A stretch of 64,000 nucleotides of DNA. Origin: Sphingopyxis panaciterrulae. Lineage in GTDB: Bacteria; Pseudomonadota; Alphaproteobacteria; Sphingomonadales; Sphingomonadaceae. The notes beneath the pieces are model-generated. The model did not search any database. It saw only the letters and a list, made by a program, of their open reading frames with translations, and had not been told where the DNA came from. The translations under genes were made by a program, and so were the position numbers. The stretch lies in assembly GCF_014199295.1 (NCBI RefSeq), contig NZ_JACIJH010000003.1, positions 124,001 through 188,000 of the forward strand. Reading direction: 5' to 3'. The stretch's first letter is position 1; the number at the start of each line of letters is the position of its first letter. Of this stretch, positions 1-8,592 are shown in pieces.

Positions 1-302
1 TATCCACCAAGCGAGCCTTGGTTTCGAATAGCGGCGGCCGGACAGCCGGCCGGCGTGCAACCTCATTCAACCATCGCTGTATGCAGCGCGCAGCCTATAG
101 CCCGGCAAAGATGCGCGCGTGTCAAATCATGGGCTAAGGTCTCGTTTGAAGAGCCTGATTGCAGCCTGGTCCATCGGCCGAAAAGGTATGCGATCTTTTT
201 TGGGAAAGGCCGTTGCAATGCCCAGAACGGCGTGATAGTTGGCCCCTCGCTTCGCAGCCAAGAGGGCTTCTTCCCGCTGCCGGCGGTGCCAAAAATGGCA
301 AC
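1..302. other. Intergenic stretch, no gene recognised
   Basis: I find no reading frame with a convincing product, ribosome binding site or family motif here. The two short frames present run into the tRNA and look like chance. The stretch should hold the tRNA-Lys promoter, but I could not pick boxes with good spacing. Confidence 0.5.
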
Positions 303-378
303 GGGCCCTTAGCTCAGTCGGTAGAGCAACTGACTTTTAATCAGTAGGTCGCTGGTTCGAACCCAGCAGGGCTCACCA
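303..378 (+). tRNA. tRNA-Lys (anticodon TTT)
   Basis: The 76-nt cloverleaf can be folded by eye. The acceptor arms GGGCCCT and AGGGCTC pair with one G-U wobble. The T arm is GCTGG-TTCGAAC-CCAGC, the anticodon loop is CTTTTAA giving anticodon UUU, and the discriminator A is followed by an encoded CCA. Confidence 0.97.
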
Positions 379-655
379 TTATTATTCAATGGGTTATACT
401 TAAAGCCCGCCCCCCTCCTCGAACTGGCGACCAAGTCGTTCGCCACCGTCTGCCCCCGCTGATCCTGGTTGGCATGGCGTCATTCTGCCCGGCATCGCCC
501 CGGCCAGTTCAAAAACATCGTGCGGTCGGCGCACGGGTAGATACGGCGCGGGGCCCGCAACGCCGGATGCAGAAATTTCACAATAAACGTTGCTAATGAG
601 ATTGACTCGCATTAGTCGGCCATTCGACGAGCAATCGAGCCGAAGGGGGCCTTTC
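379..655. other. Upstream region of the iron-uptake operon
   Basis: This 277-bp gap between tRNA-Lys and the TonB receptor has no convincing gene. Frames crossing it on the minus strand are shadows. Its right end carries the Fur-like palindrome listed separately and the ribosome binding site GAAGGGGG before the ATG at 656. Confidence 0.55.
593..615. promoter_or_regulatory. Fur-box-like palindrome
   Basis: A 23-bp dyad has arms CTAATGAGA and TCGCATTAG around TTGAC, with outer CTAATG/CATTAG perfect and one mismatch further in. The AATGAGA...TCGCATT pattern matches the classical AATGAGAAT-type Fur box. It lies 41 bp before the start codon of a TonB-dependent receptor. Iron control is inferred from motif and target. 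Confidence 0.65.
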
Positions 656-2716
656 ATGACAGCCGCGCGTTTCACCCTGCTGATCTGCACCGCACTTGCA
701 AGCGCGCCGGGACTCGCTGACGAGACCGCATCGACGGAAGAGCAGTCGCAGGACCAGATCGTCGTCACCGGCTATGCGGGAACCAAGACAGATACCGCGC
801 TGACCGAGCTTCCGCAGCCGATCAAGGTCATCACCGCCGAGCAATATGAGGCGCAGGGCGCGATCAACATCAGCGACATGGTGAAATATGCCGCAGGGGT
901 CCTCGCCAATCCCTATGGCCGCGACACTCGCGTCGACGGCTTCAACGTGCGCGGCCTCGACGCGCTGCAGTTCCGCGACGGCATGCGCGACATCTTCTCC
1001 TATTATGCCAGCATCACGTCGGACCCCTACAACTTCTCCCGCGTCGAGATCGTGCGCGGCCCCGCATCGGTGCTGTTCGGCCAGGGCTCGATCGGCGGTA
1101 TCGTCAACCTCGTCAGCAAGACGCCCGACTTCACCACGCGCGGCGAAATCAACCTCGTCTACGGCAGCTATGACCGCAAGGAGGTGCTGGGCGACGTCAA
1201 CCTCGCGCTCGCCGACAATCTCGCGGTCCGGTTCGTCGGTCGCGCGCGCGATGCCGACACCTTTGTCGACCATGTGCCCGACGACCGCGTGATGTTCGCA
1301 CCCTCGATCCGCTGGCAACCGACGCCCGACACCGACGTCGTTCTGACCGGCCTCTATCAGGAGGACGACACCGGTTCGACCTCGCAATTCCTGCCGATAG
1401 TCGGCACCTTCAGGCCCAACCCGATCGCCGGCGAGCAGCTCGATCGCTACACTTTCGTCGGCAAGGCCGGCTGGGACCGCTATGCCGGCCGTTCGCTGCA
1501 AGGCGGCGGGTCGATCACCCACCGCTTCTCGGACGCCGTCAAGCTCAGCCTGAAGGCGCGCTATATCGACAGCGACCTCGAATATAACACCCATTATGCC
1601 GACAGCTACACGAACCCGCAGGATCCCTTCTCGGTCTACGGAACCGACGGCCGCACGATCGCCCTGATCGCGGACGCCAGCGATGCGCGGATGAACGTCT
1701 TTTCGACCGATAATAATGTCGAGTTCAACTTCGGCACCGGTGCCGATATCGAGCACAAGCTCCTCGTCGGCATCGACTATAGCTGGAACAAGGTGCAAAA
1801 ACGCAGTGCCGGCGGCTTCGAGCTCGTCGACCTCTACGACATCGATTATGACGCGCTGACGACCTACGACCCCGCCGATCCCTTCATCTCGGAAAGCCAG
1901 AAGCAGCTCGGCATCTATGTCCAGGACCAGATCCGCTTCTACGACCGCATCTCGGTCGTGCTCGGCGCTCGCCGCGACCGCGTCACCGGCTCGTCGGGCC
2001 AGAAGGATCATGCCACCACCTTCCGCGCCGGCATCATCGGGGAGATCGGCGCGGGCTTCTCGCCCTTCTTCAGCTATACCGAAAGCTTCCTGCCGGTCGC
2101 CGGCCGGATCGACAATGGCGACGGCAGCTTCGGCGACCCCTATCGGCCGCAGACCGGCACGCAGTACGAAGCGGGCGTGAAGTGGCAGCCGACGCCGAAC
2201 ACGCTGGTCACCGCGACCGCCTTCAAGATCAGGGAACGCAACCGCGTCCTCTATCTCGCCGCCGGTGGCACGGCCCAGTCGGGCGTGCTCAACACCAAGG
2301 GTTTCGAGATCGAGGCCAGCCACACACTGCCCGGCAATTTCGAGCTGCTCGCCAACTACGGCTATGCGAAGCTCAAGTCCGAAACCAACACCAGCCTCGA
2401 CTATATGCCGCGCCACACCGCGTCGCTCTGGTCGACCAAAACCTTCGGCCTTCCGGACGAAGCGCAGCTACGACTGGGCGGCGGCGTCGTCTATAGCGGC
2501 AAGAGCGTCTCGACCAGCCCGGTCTGGTCGATCGTCACGCCGTCGCGCACGACGATCGACGCGCTCGCCGAGATCAGGTGGGACAATTGGCGCTTCGCCG
2601 TCAACGCGACCAACCTCCTGGGCAAGCAATATTTCGCCTCCTGCCTCGCGCGCGGTGACTGTTTCATGGCCGCGCCGCGCAACGTGATAGCGACCGTCGG
2701 CTATCGCTTCCGGTGA
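656..2716 (+). CDS. TonB-dependent siderophore receptor
   Basis: This is an outer-membrane receptor of about 686 residues that should import a ferric siderophore using TonB energy. A signal peptide (residues 1-21, ending PGLA) precedes a TonB box DQIVVTG near residues 33-39. The plug follows with the motifs GFNVRGLD and IVRGPASVLFGQGSIGGIVN, then a long aromatic-rich beta-barrel ending in GYRFR. The terminal Arg replaces the usual Phe. I chose the ATG at 656 because GAAGGGGG lies just upstream and a clean signal peptide follows; the frame also opens at 590, inside the Fur-like palindrome. The next gene overlaps the stop by 4 bp, so it heads an iron-uptake operon. The exact siderophore cannot be read from sequence. 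Confidence 0.92.
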   Translation: MTAARFTLLICTALASAPGLADETASTEEQSQDQIVVTGYAGTKTDTALTELPQPIKVITAEQYEAQGAINISDMVKYAAGVLANPYGRDTRVDGFNVRGLDALQFRDGMRDIFSYYASITSDPYNFSRVEIVRGPASVLFGQGSIGGIVNLVSKTPDFTTRGEINLVYGSYDRKEVLGDVNLALADNLAVRFVGRARDADTFVDHVPDDRVMFAPSIRWQPTPDTDVVLTGLYQEDDTGSTSQFLPIVGTFRPNPIAGEQLDRYTFVGKAGWDRYAGRSLQGGGSITHRFSDAVKLSLKARYIDSDLEYNTHYADSYTNPQDPFSVYGTDGRTIALIADASDARMNVFSTDNNVEFNFGTGADIEHKLLVGIDYSWNKVQKRSAGGFELVDLYDIDYDALTTYDPADPFISESQKQLGIYVQDQIRFYDRISVVLGARRDRVTGSSGQKDHATTFRAGIIGEIGAGFSPFFSYTESFLPVAGRIDNGDGSFGDPYRPQTGTQYEAGVKWQPTPNTLVTATAFKIRERNRVLYLAAGGTAQSGVLNTKGFEIEASHTLPGNFELLANYGYAKLKSETNTSLDYMPRHTASLWSTKTFGLPDEAQLRLGGGVVYSGKSVSTSPVWSIVTPSRTTIDALAEIRWDNWRFAVNATNLLGKQYFASCLARGDCFMAAPRNVIATVGYRFR

Positions 2717-3294
2717 GCGGCGCCTCGCCCCTCGTCTGGGCCGGCGCGGCCGCCGCGGTCCTCGGCGTGCTGCTGCTTCGCCGCGCTTGGGGCCTGCCCC
2801 GGCGCTCGGCAGCACTGAACGGCGCGGCGTGGGCGCTGCTCCTCGTCGGCGCCGCGCTCGGCATAGCCGGAAACGGCGCGTGGGGCGCGGCGATGGTGTC
2901 GCTGTTCGGCATGGGAGTGGCGGCGCTGCTCCTCGCGCAGGCCGCCGCGGCATCGCGCCCGGGCAAGACGCGCGCCTCCGACCGCAAGGCGCACATGCTC
3001 CCCGCGAAGGGCGAGCCGCGCCGCATCGGACGCCGCCTGCTGACCTTTCTCGTCACCGTGCCGCTCGCGATGCTCACCTCACTGCTCGCCGCGCTCGCCG
3101 CGCGCTCGCTCGCGGGGCTCGGCGGCTGGGCGGAGGCCGACGGCAACGGCCTTACCCTGCTCTTGCTGCCGCTCCTCTGGGGCATCCTCGCCTTCGCGCT
3201 GCTCATGATGCCGCGGCGGCGCACGCAATTCGCCTGGCTGCTGCTCCCCACGGCGGCGAGCCTCGGGCTGATCTGGATCGGAGGGGCGGCATGA
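2713..3294 (+). CDS. Membrane protein of the PepSY iron-uptake unit (DUF3325/DUF3649-like)
   Basis: The protein has 193 residues and starts at a GTG overlapping the receptor stop codon (GTGA). It has about three hydrophobic helices in residues 1-80, a basic linker near 85-105, then two or three more helices. Small DUF3325 and DUF3649 proteins commonly sit between siderophore receptors and PepSY proteins; this looks like both halves in one chain, but that family call is from memory of context and hydropathy. The molecular function of these families is unknown, and a role in ferric siderophore handling at the inner membrane is inferred. The stop overlaps the next start by ATGA. Confidence 0.7.
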   Translation: MSGASPLVWAGAAAAVLGVLLLRRAWGLPRRSAALNGAAWALLLVGAALGIAGNGAWGAAMVSLFGMGVAALLLAQAAAASRPGKTRASDRKAHMLPAKGEPRRIGRRLLTFLVTVPLAMLTSLLAALAARSLAGLGGWAEADGNGLTLLLLPLLWGILAFALLMMPRRRTQFAWLLLPTAASLGLIWIGGAA

Positions 3295-4634
3295 CAGGAC
3301 CGGTCGACAAGGGGATGGTGCAGCGCGCCCTCTCGGCGCACGCCGCGATCGGGCTGCTCGCCTCGGCGCTTCTCTACCTCGTCTGCCTGACGGGCACGAT
3401 CGTCGTCTTCTATCAGGAATGGCAGCGGATCGAGCAGCCGGCAGCGCCCGAAATGGCGCGCATCGCGCCGGGCGCGGTGCAAAGCGCGGTCGCCGCGGTC
3501 CTCGCGACCGAAGAGGGCAAGCCCGCGACGACGCACCTCTACGTCCACCTCCCGGTCCCCGACCTGCCGCGCGCCACGATCACGACCGACAGCCAGGCGG
3601 TGCACGTCGACCAGGCCGGCGCGATCGCGGGGCCCGAAGGCAACGCCTGGTCCGAATTCCTCCTCGCCGTCCACTACCGGCTCAACATCCCCGGCCTGAT
3701 CGGCCTGATCCTCGTCGGCATTTTGGGGGTGATGATCGTCGCCCTGTCGCTGTCGGGGGTGATCGCGCACCCGCGCATCTTCCGCGACGCCTTCCGCCTC
3801 CGCGCCCGCGACAAGGAAGGAGTCGGGCTCGCCGACTGGCACAACCGGCTGAGCGTCTGGTCGCTGCCCTTCGCGCTTGCGATCGCGCTCACCGGCGCAA
3901 TGATCGGGCTCGGCACGATCGGCGCCTACGGCCTCGCGGCGAGCTTCTACAAGGGCGATGTCGAGGCGGCCTACGCCCCGATCTTCGGCGGCGAGGGCAA
4001 GCCCGACGCGCGCTCCGCTCCGCTCGCCGATGTTGCGACGCCCCTCGCGTGGATCGCCGCCACCCATCCCGAGCTGCGCCCGACCTACATCATCCTCCAC
4101 GACCCCGGCACGCGCGGCCAGCATGTCCAGCTTCTCGCCGAGCATCCGCAGCGGCTGATTTACGGCGAAAGCTATAATTTCGACGCGAACGGACGCTTCC
4201 TCGGCGCCGTGGGCCTCGCCGACGGCCATATCGGGCAACAGATGGCCGCCTCGACCTATAATCTCCATTTCGGCAATTTTGGGGGATTACCGGTCAAATT
4301 CGCCTATTTCGGCCTCGGCCTCGCGCTCACCATCGTCGTCGCGACCGGCACCTCGATCTGGCTCGGCAAGCGCGCGCGCCGCGGCCTCCACGAGCCGCGG
4401 CTGCGCAGCCTGTGGGACGCGGCGCTGTGGGGCGTGCCGCTCGCGCTGGCGCTGACTTTCCTCGCACGGATGCTCGCCGGCAACGATGCGCCGCTTACCG
4501 CGATCTTCTGGATCCTGACAGCGCTGATCCTGCTCGCGGCGCTGCTGCGTCCTGAACCGCGGCCGAGCCGGCTTCTGAAAAGGCTCTCCATCGCCGGGCT
4601 GTTGGCCGGCCTGCTCGCCGTGCTCCTGGGATAA
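3291..4634 (+). CDS. PepSY-associated transmembrane protein
   Basis: A 447-residue inner-membrane protein of the PepSY-TM family, typical of iron-siderophore operons and thought to act in reductive iron release or receptor support. The first helix lies near residues 15-40 (GLLASALLYLVCLTGTIVVF). A periplasmic PepSY-like segment follows, then a helix pair after AVHYRLNIPG, a second soluble domain and C-terminal helices. The start ATG at 3291 overlaps the previous stop by 4 bp, so the three genes 656-4634 form one translationally coupled operon. It converges on the response regulator gene with only 35 bp between stops. Confidence 0.88.
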   Translation: MTGPVDKGMVQRALSAHAAIGLLASALLYLVCLTGTIVVFYQEWQRIEQPAAPEMARIAPGAVQSAVAAVLATEEGKPATTHLYVHLPVPDLPRATITTDSQAVHVDQAGAIAGPEGNAWSEFLLAVHYRLNIPGLIGLILVGILGVMIVALSLSGVIAHPRIFRDAFRLRARDKEGVGLADWHNRLSVWSLPFALAIALTGAMIGLGTIGAYGLAASFYKGDVEAAYAPIFGGEGKPDARSAPLADVATPLAWIAATHPELRPTYIILHDPGTRGQHVQLLAEHPQRLIYGESYNFDANGRFLGAVGLADGHIGQQMAASTYNLHFGNFGGLPVKFAYFGLGLALTIVVATGTSIWLGKRARRGLHEPRLRSLWDAALWGVPLALALTFLARMLAGNDAPLTAIFWILTALILLAALLRPEPRPSRLLKRLSIAGLLAGLLAVLLG

Positions 4635-4669
4635 TCGGCTGCTTCGGAAGGAGGGAGCGGCTTGCGCGA

Positions 4670-5362
4670 TCACTCCACCAGCGCGGGAGCCGTAAAGGTA
4701 TAACCGACCCCATAGACGACCTTGATGGGCGTCGAAAGATTGGTACGGCGTTCTATCTTGCGGCGCAGCCGGCTGACCACCGCATCAAGGTGCCGGTCGT
4801 CGAAGTGCGAACGCGGGCGGGCGGCAATCGCGATCAATTCATCGCGGGCGCAAACCTCCCCGCTCCGGCCGCAAAGCAGGTTCAGAAAGGCGAATTCGGT
4901 CGCGGTCAGCTTGATCGTATGCCGGTTCGGCGCGGTCAGCAGCCAGTCGGCGCCGTTCAGCACCCACCGGTCAACGCCATTCGCGCCGCCGCTCGCCCTG
5001 CCGGTCCGTCGCAGCAGGCTGCGGATCGCCGCCTCGATTTCGCGCAGCGTGCTGTCCTTGACCAGATAGATATCGGCGCCGCTGTCGAACCCACGGATGC
5101 GATCCACGCTGTCGTCGAGCGCGGTCAGCATGATGATGCCGCAGTCATGGCTGCTGCGGATTTCGGCGGCCAGGTCGAAACCGTTCCCGTCGGGCAGTCC
5201 GACGTCGAGGACGACGACCGCCGGCGGGTCGCCGTCCGCTAGCACCCGGCGCAGATCCCGGGCGGCCGCGACCCCCGTTGCCGCGAAGCCGCTGAGCGTC
5301 AGGAAATCGACCAGATCGGCGCGCAGCCGGGGCTCGTCCTCGACGACCAGAATCGATGTCAT
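4670..5362 (-). CDS. OmpR-type response regulator
   Basis: A 230-residue transcription factor. The receiver domain has acidic residues VEDE at 7-10, the phospho-acceptor Asp53 in VVVLDVGLPDGNG, Thr80 and Lys102 (YLVKD). The C-terminal half is a winged helix of OmpR type (LTATEFAFLNLL, then VVSRLRRKIE, VYGVGYTF). Its start overlaps the stop of the kinase gene by 4 bp, so the two form a cognate pair. The adjacent convergent iron operon is a possible target, but nothing in the sequence proves it. Confidence 0.93.
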   Translation of the reverse strand: MTSILVVEDEPRLRADLVDFLTLSGFAATGVAAARDLRRVLADGDPPAVVVLDVGLPDGNGFDLAAEIRSSHDCGIIMLTALDDSVDRIRGFDSGADIYLVKDSTLREIEAAIRSLLRRTGRASGGANGVDRWVLNGADWLLTAPNRHTIKLTATEFAFLNLLCGRSGEVCARDELIAIAARPRSHFDDRHLDAVVSRLRRKIERRTNLSTPIKVVYGVGYTFTAPALVE

Positions 5363-6798
5363 GCCATCGCGCCTTCCAGCGACCGCCGCTCGCGACCTGC
5401 AACGTCCGGCAGCGGCACGCGCGCTTCGGCGGTCGTCCCCCCATCCGGGTTACCGAACAGGCGCAATATGCCGTCATGATAGGCGAGCAGCTTGCGCGAC
5501 GAATAGAGGCCGAGTCCGGTGCCGGCCCGCGTCGCCGCGTTGGATGCGCGAAAGAAGCGCCGGCCGATGCGCGAAAGCTCCTCCGCCGGAATGCCAATAC
5601 CGCGGTCGCGGACCCGGATGACGAGGCCGCCCCCGTCATCGTGCGCGTCGATCTCGATCGGGCGATCCGAATATTTGAGCGCATTGTCGACGAGGTTGAT
5701 GATGGCGGTTCCCAGCATCTCCGGGTCGGCGAACAGGCGGAGACCGCGATCGGCGATCGAGATATTCAGGCGCCCATCCTGGTCGGTCATCGCGAAATGC
5801 AGTCGCACGCTTTCGAGCAGGAGGCCGACCTCGATCGGCTCGGGCTGAAAGCCGGCCTCGCGGTCATCGGCCATGAAGCGGTCGATCAGCGCGAACAGCC
5901 GGTCGAGCGCTTCGCCGATCCCCGCGATCCGTTCGCGAACTGCCGCCGGCGCCGCGTCACCCGCGAGGCCGATCATCTCCGCCGAATTGCGGATGATCGC
6001 GAGCGGGGTGCGGAATTCGTGACTGACGATACGCATGAAATCGGTTTGCTCGTCGCGCAGCGCGCGCTCGGTCTCGATACTGGCACTGAGTTGTGCCTCG
6101 AGGCGTCGGCGTTCGGCGATTTCGCGCGACAGCGCCTCGTTCTTCTCGCGCAGATGCGCCGACAGCCGCGCACTGACCATGAACAGCAGGCAGGCGAAAA
6201 ACGCGATCTGGAACAGCGCGCCCTGCAACAGGTACCAGGCGTGGCGGTCGGCCAGCACCGATCCCGCGGCGGCGCCCGAGACATACTCGATCGCGCTCTG
6301 CACGATGCTCGCGAACATATATTCGGCGAGGAAACCGATCGCGATCCAGCGCAGCAGCGCCGGTTGCGTCCGGTCGCGCGCCAGACACAGGATCATGATC
6401 GACATCATGACCGCGGTGAACAGCGTCGACAGATGGATGCGGACGGCGACATTCGCGGGATCGATAGCGACCGCGACGGTCCAGGATAGGATATAGAGAG
6501 CGAGCAGCGGAATGCCGAGCCAGGCGCGGCGCGGCTGCCCCAGAAAGCGGGCGAGGCCGTCGGCGAGCAGGACGAGGCCGAGCTTGATGACGATATTGGC
6601 GAGCACGACGGTCCAGACCGCCGGCTCCACCCCGCGCAGGATCATCAGCAAAAGGCCAAGGGCGATAGCGGCGAAGCCGGCGGCTAGAAACCGCAGTTCG
6701 TACAGGTGACGCCACGCCAGCCAGACGAAAATCCAGGCCAGCGCCTGAAGTCCCGCAATCGCGAAGCAGACGATCAGAACCGTTTCGAGATCCATCAT
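5359..6798 (-). CDS. Membrane histidine kinase with seven to eight N-terminal helices
   Basis: A 479-residue sensor. Residues 1-210 hold about seven hydrophobic helices with little periplasmic sequence, as in kinases that sense within the membrane. A coiled linker (about 215-250) leads to the dimerisation helix with His260 in the motif IVSHEFRTPLA. ATPase boxes follow: NLVDNALKYSD (N), RDRGIGIP (G1) and GTGLGLYSSRKL (G2). Start choice: paired ATG codons at 6798/6795 follow an AGGG; a longer frame reaches 6984 but lacks support. The stop overlaps the response regulator start. The stimulus is unknown. Confidence 0.9.
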   Translation of the reverse strand: MMDLETVLIVCFAIAGLQALAWIFVWLAWRHLYELRFLAAGFAAIALGLLLMILRGVEPAVWTVVLANIVIKLGLVLLADGLARFLGQPRRAWLGIPLLALYILSWTVAVAIDPANVAVRIHLSTLFTAVMMSIMILCLARDRTQPALLRWIAIGFLAEYMFASIVQSAIEYVSGAAAGSVLADRHAWYLLQGALFQIAFFACLLFMVSARLSAHLREKNEALSREIAERRRLEAQLSASIETERALRDEQTDFMRIVSHEFRTPLAIIRNSAEMIGLAGDAAPAAVRERIAGIGEALDRLFALIDRFMADDREAGFQPEPIEVGLLLESVRLHFAMTDQDGRLNISIADRGLRLFADPEMLGTAIINLVDNALKYSDRPIEIDAHDDGGGLVIRVRDRGIGIPAEELSRIGRRFFRASNAATRAGTGLGLYSSRKLLAYHDGILRLFGNPDGGTTAEARVPLPDVAGRERRSLEGAMA

Positions 6799-7477
6799 CC
6801 CTAGATCGTCACATCCGGTCCCTGAGCGCCCAACCCACAGCGCGACCCTTTGCAGGAGTTCCATGCCGAGGCAAGCCACGCAACGAAAGATTCTGTTATA
6901 ATTCAATAGAATTGTTCGGTAAATTCGTCCGCCGCGGTCGCTCTGTCCTCCGGGCAAGGTCGTGCCATCATTGCGCCGGCGCACATCGCCGGAAGGCCTT
7001 CATGTCGTTTCAGCGCCGATCCATCATCGAACGGAGCGCTGGTTCGCGCTCTCGCGCTCGCGACGCAACCCGCACAAGCGCAGTCTGCCACCGCCGTGAG
7101 CGAGTCCTCCCACCCCCTTCCCCAATCCCACACCGGTCGGAACGCCGCTGGCGATGTCCACGGGGAGGTTTATGGATCAGGATGATGCGCTTTTACTGGT
7201 TGATCCGGCCGCCGCCTGCGTGCGTCAAAAGCACAACGTCGACATCTTCACTTTTAGCTAATATCGCATTGGGCAGGCGAATCCGGAAGCGGACAGAACC
7301 GCCCATCCCGGCGACTCGGACGAATCGCGATGGAATCCAGCGTGGTCCAGCGGCCTTCGTCGCATATCGACGGCAGTCGCCCGGCCCGCCCCTTGATCTC
7401 GTAAACCATCGAAACGCCCGGTTTGCGGCCAACTCTTTGCATTTGTCCCAAAAAGATACGGAAACCGCTCGACTCTA

Positions 7478-7551
7478 TTCACGATAAAAGGACTATTTTT
7501 TCACGATTGAAGGACGGCATCGCGGTCACAAGGGTTAGGTAAAAGTTAAGG
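7478..7551 (+). promoter_or_regulatory. Helically phased direct repeats, putative activator sites
   Basis: TTCACGAT-NN-AAGGAC occurs at 7478-7493 and 7500-7515 (14 of 16 bases identical), start to start exactly 22 bp, two helical turns. Just downstream GTTAGG (7534) and GTTAAGG (7545) are 11 bp apart. SARP-family regulators are known to bind short direct repeats spaced by whole helical turns, and a SARP-like gene closes this locus, so it is the natural candidate to bind here. That link is inference. Confidence 0.45.
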
Positions 7552-7743
7552 ATTGAATCTTGTGGGGGAACAAGGACGGGACGTGGGGTCGTCCGTCCTG
7601 TGACCGGTATTCGATCACCAAGGATCGAAGCGGTCATCGGCCTTAATGCCAACACACATGCAATCCGGGAATGAGTTTTGTCGGCGAGCCGCGTGCTTGC
7701 CGGCGGAATTGCGGCTGCGCCCTTCGGGGCAAGGCCCAATCTC

Positions 7744-7898
7744 GGGGCCATCGGCCCCGCCGCAGGTTCGTGGCCAATCCCGGCGCGGACAGGCGGATGC
7801 GCGCCGAGCGATCGGCGCGTAAAAATGGGGCCGGATTCCCGCCATTTGGGGAGGGGGGACGGTCTTCCGGGACGCTGAAATCCGGCCCGCCGGGCCGG
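7744..7898 (+). promoter_or_regulatory. Structured 5' leader of the pilus operon
   Basis: Three perfect stem-loops lie between the direct repeats and the first pilin: GGGGCC-atc-GGCCCC (7744-7758), CGCGCCGA-gcga-TCGGCGCG (7800-7819) and CCGGCCC-gcc-GGGCCGG (7882-7898). The last ends 9 bp before the GGAGG ribosome binding site. Roles in mRNA stability or translation control are possible; I recognise no known riboswitch. Confidence 0.4.
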
Positions 7899-7918
7899 GG
7901 ACTTTTGTGGAGGAAAAG

Positions 7919-8503
7919 ATGAAGACCTTGTTTGCTGCTGTTTCGGCCATTGGCCTGCTTGCCGCTTCGCCCGCCTATGCGGACACGACCGGCACCGGCG
8001 AAATCGCCCTGAACGCAACCGTCGCTCCGGCTTGCGGTATCGACGCCCATAAATCGGGCGCGCAGTCGGCTCCGGGCTGGGACCAGAATGACATTACCGT
8101 GGATCTGACCAACGGTGGCAATGGCCAGTTCATCGGCCAGACGGAAACCAACCGCAGCTTCGGCAACGTGTGGTGCAACAATGCCGCCACGGTCACGATT
8201 TCCGTGGCTGCGCTGACCAGCTCGGCGACGACGGGCGATGTCGGGTCGTTCACCAACCGCTTCGACGTGAAGGTCACGACCGATGCGGGCGTTTATGTGG
8301 GCCAGGGTGAAGACCTCGTCCTCGATACCACCGGTACGAGCGGCACTGCGAGCGCCACCGGCAACTCGGGCGGTGCGTTCGAAACGGGCCTTCAGCGCTT
8401 TGGCGGCGCCGATTCGATCGAGATCCTTCAGGATGCGACGAACCGTCGCGCCGTCGCCGGCAGCTATAGCGGTTCGGTGACCTTCACCGCCACCACCAGC
8501 TAA
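7919..8503 (+). CDS. Spore-coat-U-domain major pilin (CsuA/B-like)
   Basis: A 194-residue secreted subunit that should polymerise into an archaic chaperone-usher fibre. Residues 1-21 form a signal peptide (ending ASPAYA). The mature part has the SCPU layout: an early Cys in VAPACGID, a second Cys in NVWCNNA, alternating beta-strands, and a final donor/acceptor strand YSGSVTFTATTS. ATG 7919 follows GGAGGAAA. It is the first gene of the locus and is followed by a strong hairpin (8514-8549), the usual way to make the major subunit in excess. Family assignment rests on pattern and on the chaperone and usher downstream. Confidence 0.8.
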   Translation: MKTLFAAVSAIGLLAASPAYADTTGTGEIALNATVAPACGIDAHKSGAQSAPGWDQNDITVDLTNGGNGQFIGQTETNRSFGNVWCNNAATVTISVAALTSSATTGDVGSFTNRFDVKVTTDAGVYVGQGEDLVLDTTGTSGTASATGNSGGAFETGLQRFGGADSIEILQDATNRRAVAGSYSGSVTFTATTS

Positions 8504-8513
8504 TGGTGAACCC

Positions 8514-8549
8514 CCTCTCGCCCCGTCGTCACGATGGCGGGGCGAGAGG
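8514..8549 (+). terminator. Strong hairpin after the first pilin, terminator or attenuator
   Basis: A perfect 12-bp stem, CCTCTCGCCCCG (8514-8525) and CGGGGCGAGAGG (8538-8549), has a 12-nt loop and is followed within a few bases by GGTTTTCG. It starts 10 bp after the pilin stop. Partial termination would make the first pilin more abundant than downstream subunits. Confidence 0.7.
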
Positions 8550-8592
8550 ATCGGTTTTCGACGCTCTGTTCGGACGGCCATCGGATCGTTTC

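Larger units (their letters stand above)
6799..7918. other. 1.1-kb non-coding region before the pilus locus
   Basis: No convincing gene; frames crossing it lack family features. It contains, in order, an AT-richer stretch (6880-6920) that probably holds the kinase promoter, phased direct repeats (7478-7551) and a leader with three perfect hairpins (7744-7898) before the first pilin. The length and structure suggest heavy regulation of pilus expression. Confidence 0.55.

Noticed and set aside
593-2416. A 607-residue minus-strand frame
   Set aside because: Antisense to the TonB receptor, with no recognisable domain or ribosome binding site.
8503-8592. Extended N-terminus for the second pilin starting at ATG 8503
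   Set aside because: It would place a 12-bp terminator-like hairpin inside the gene and precede the true signal peptide at 8593.
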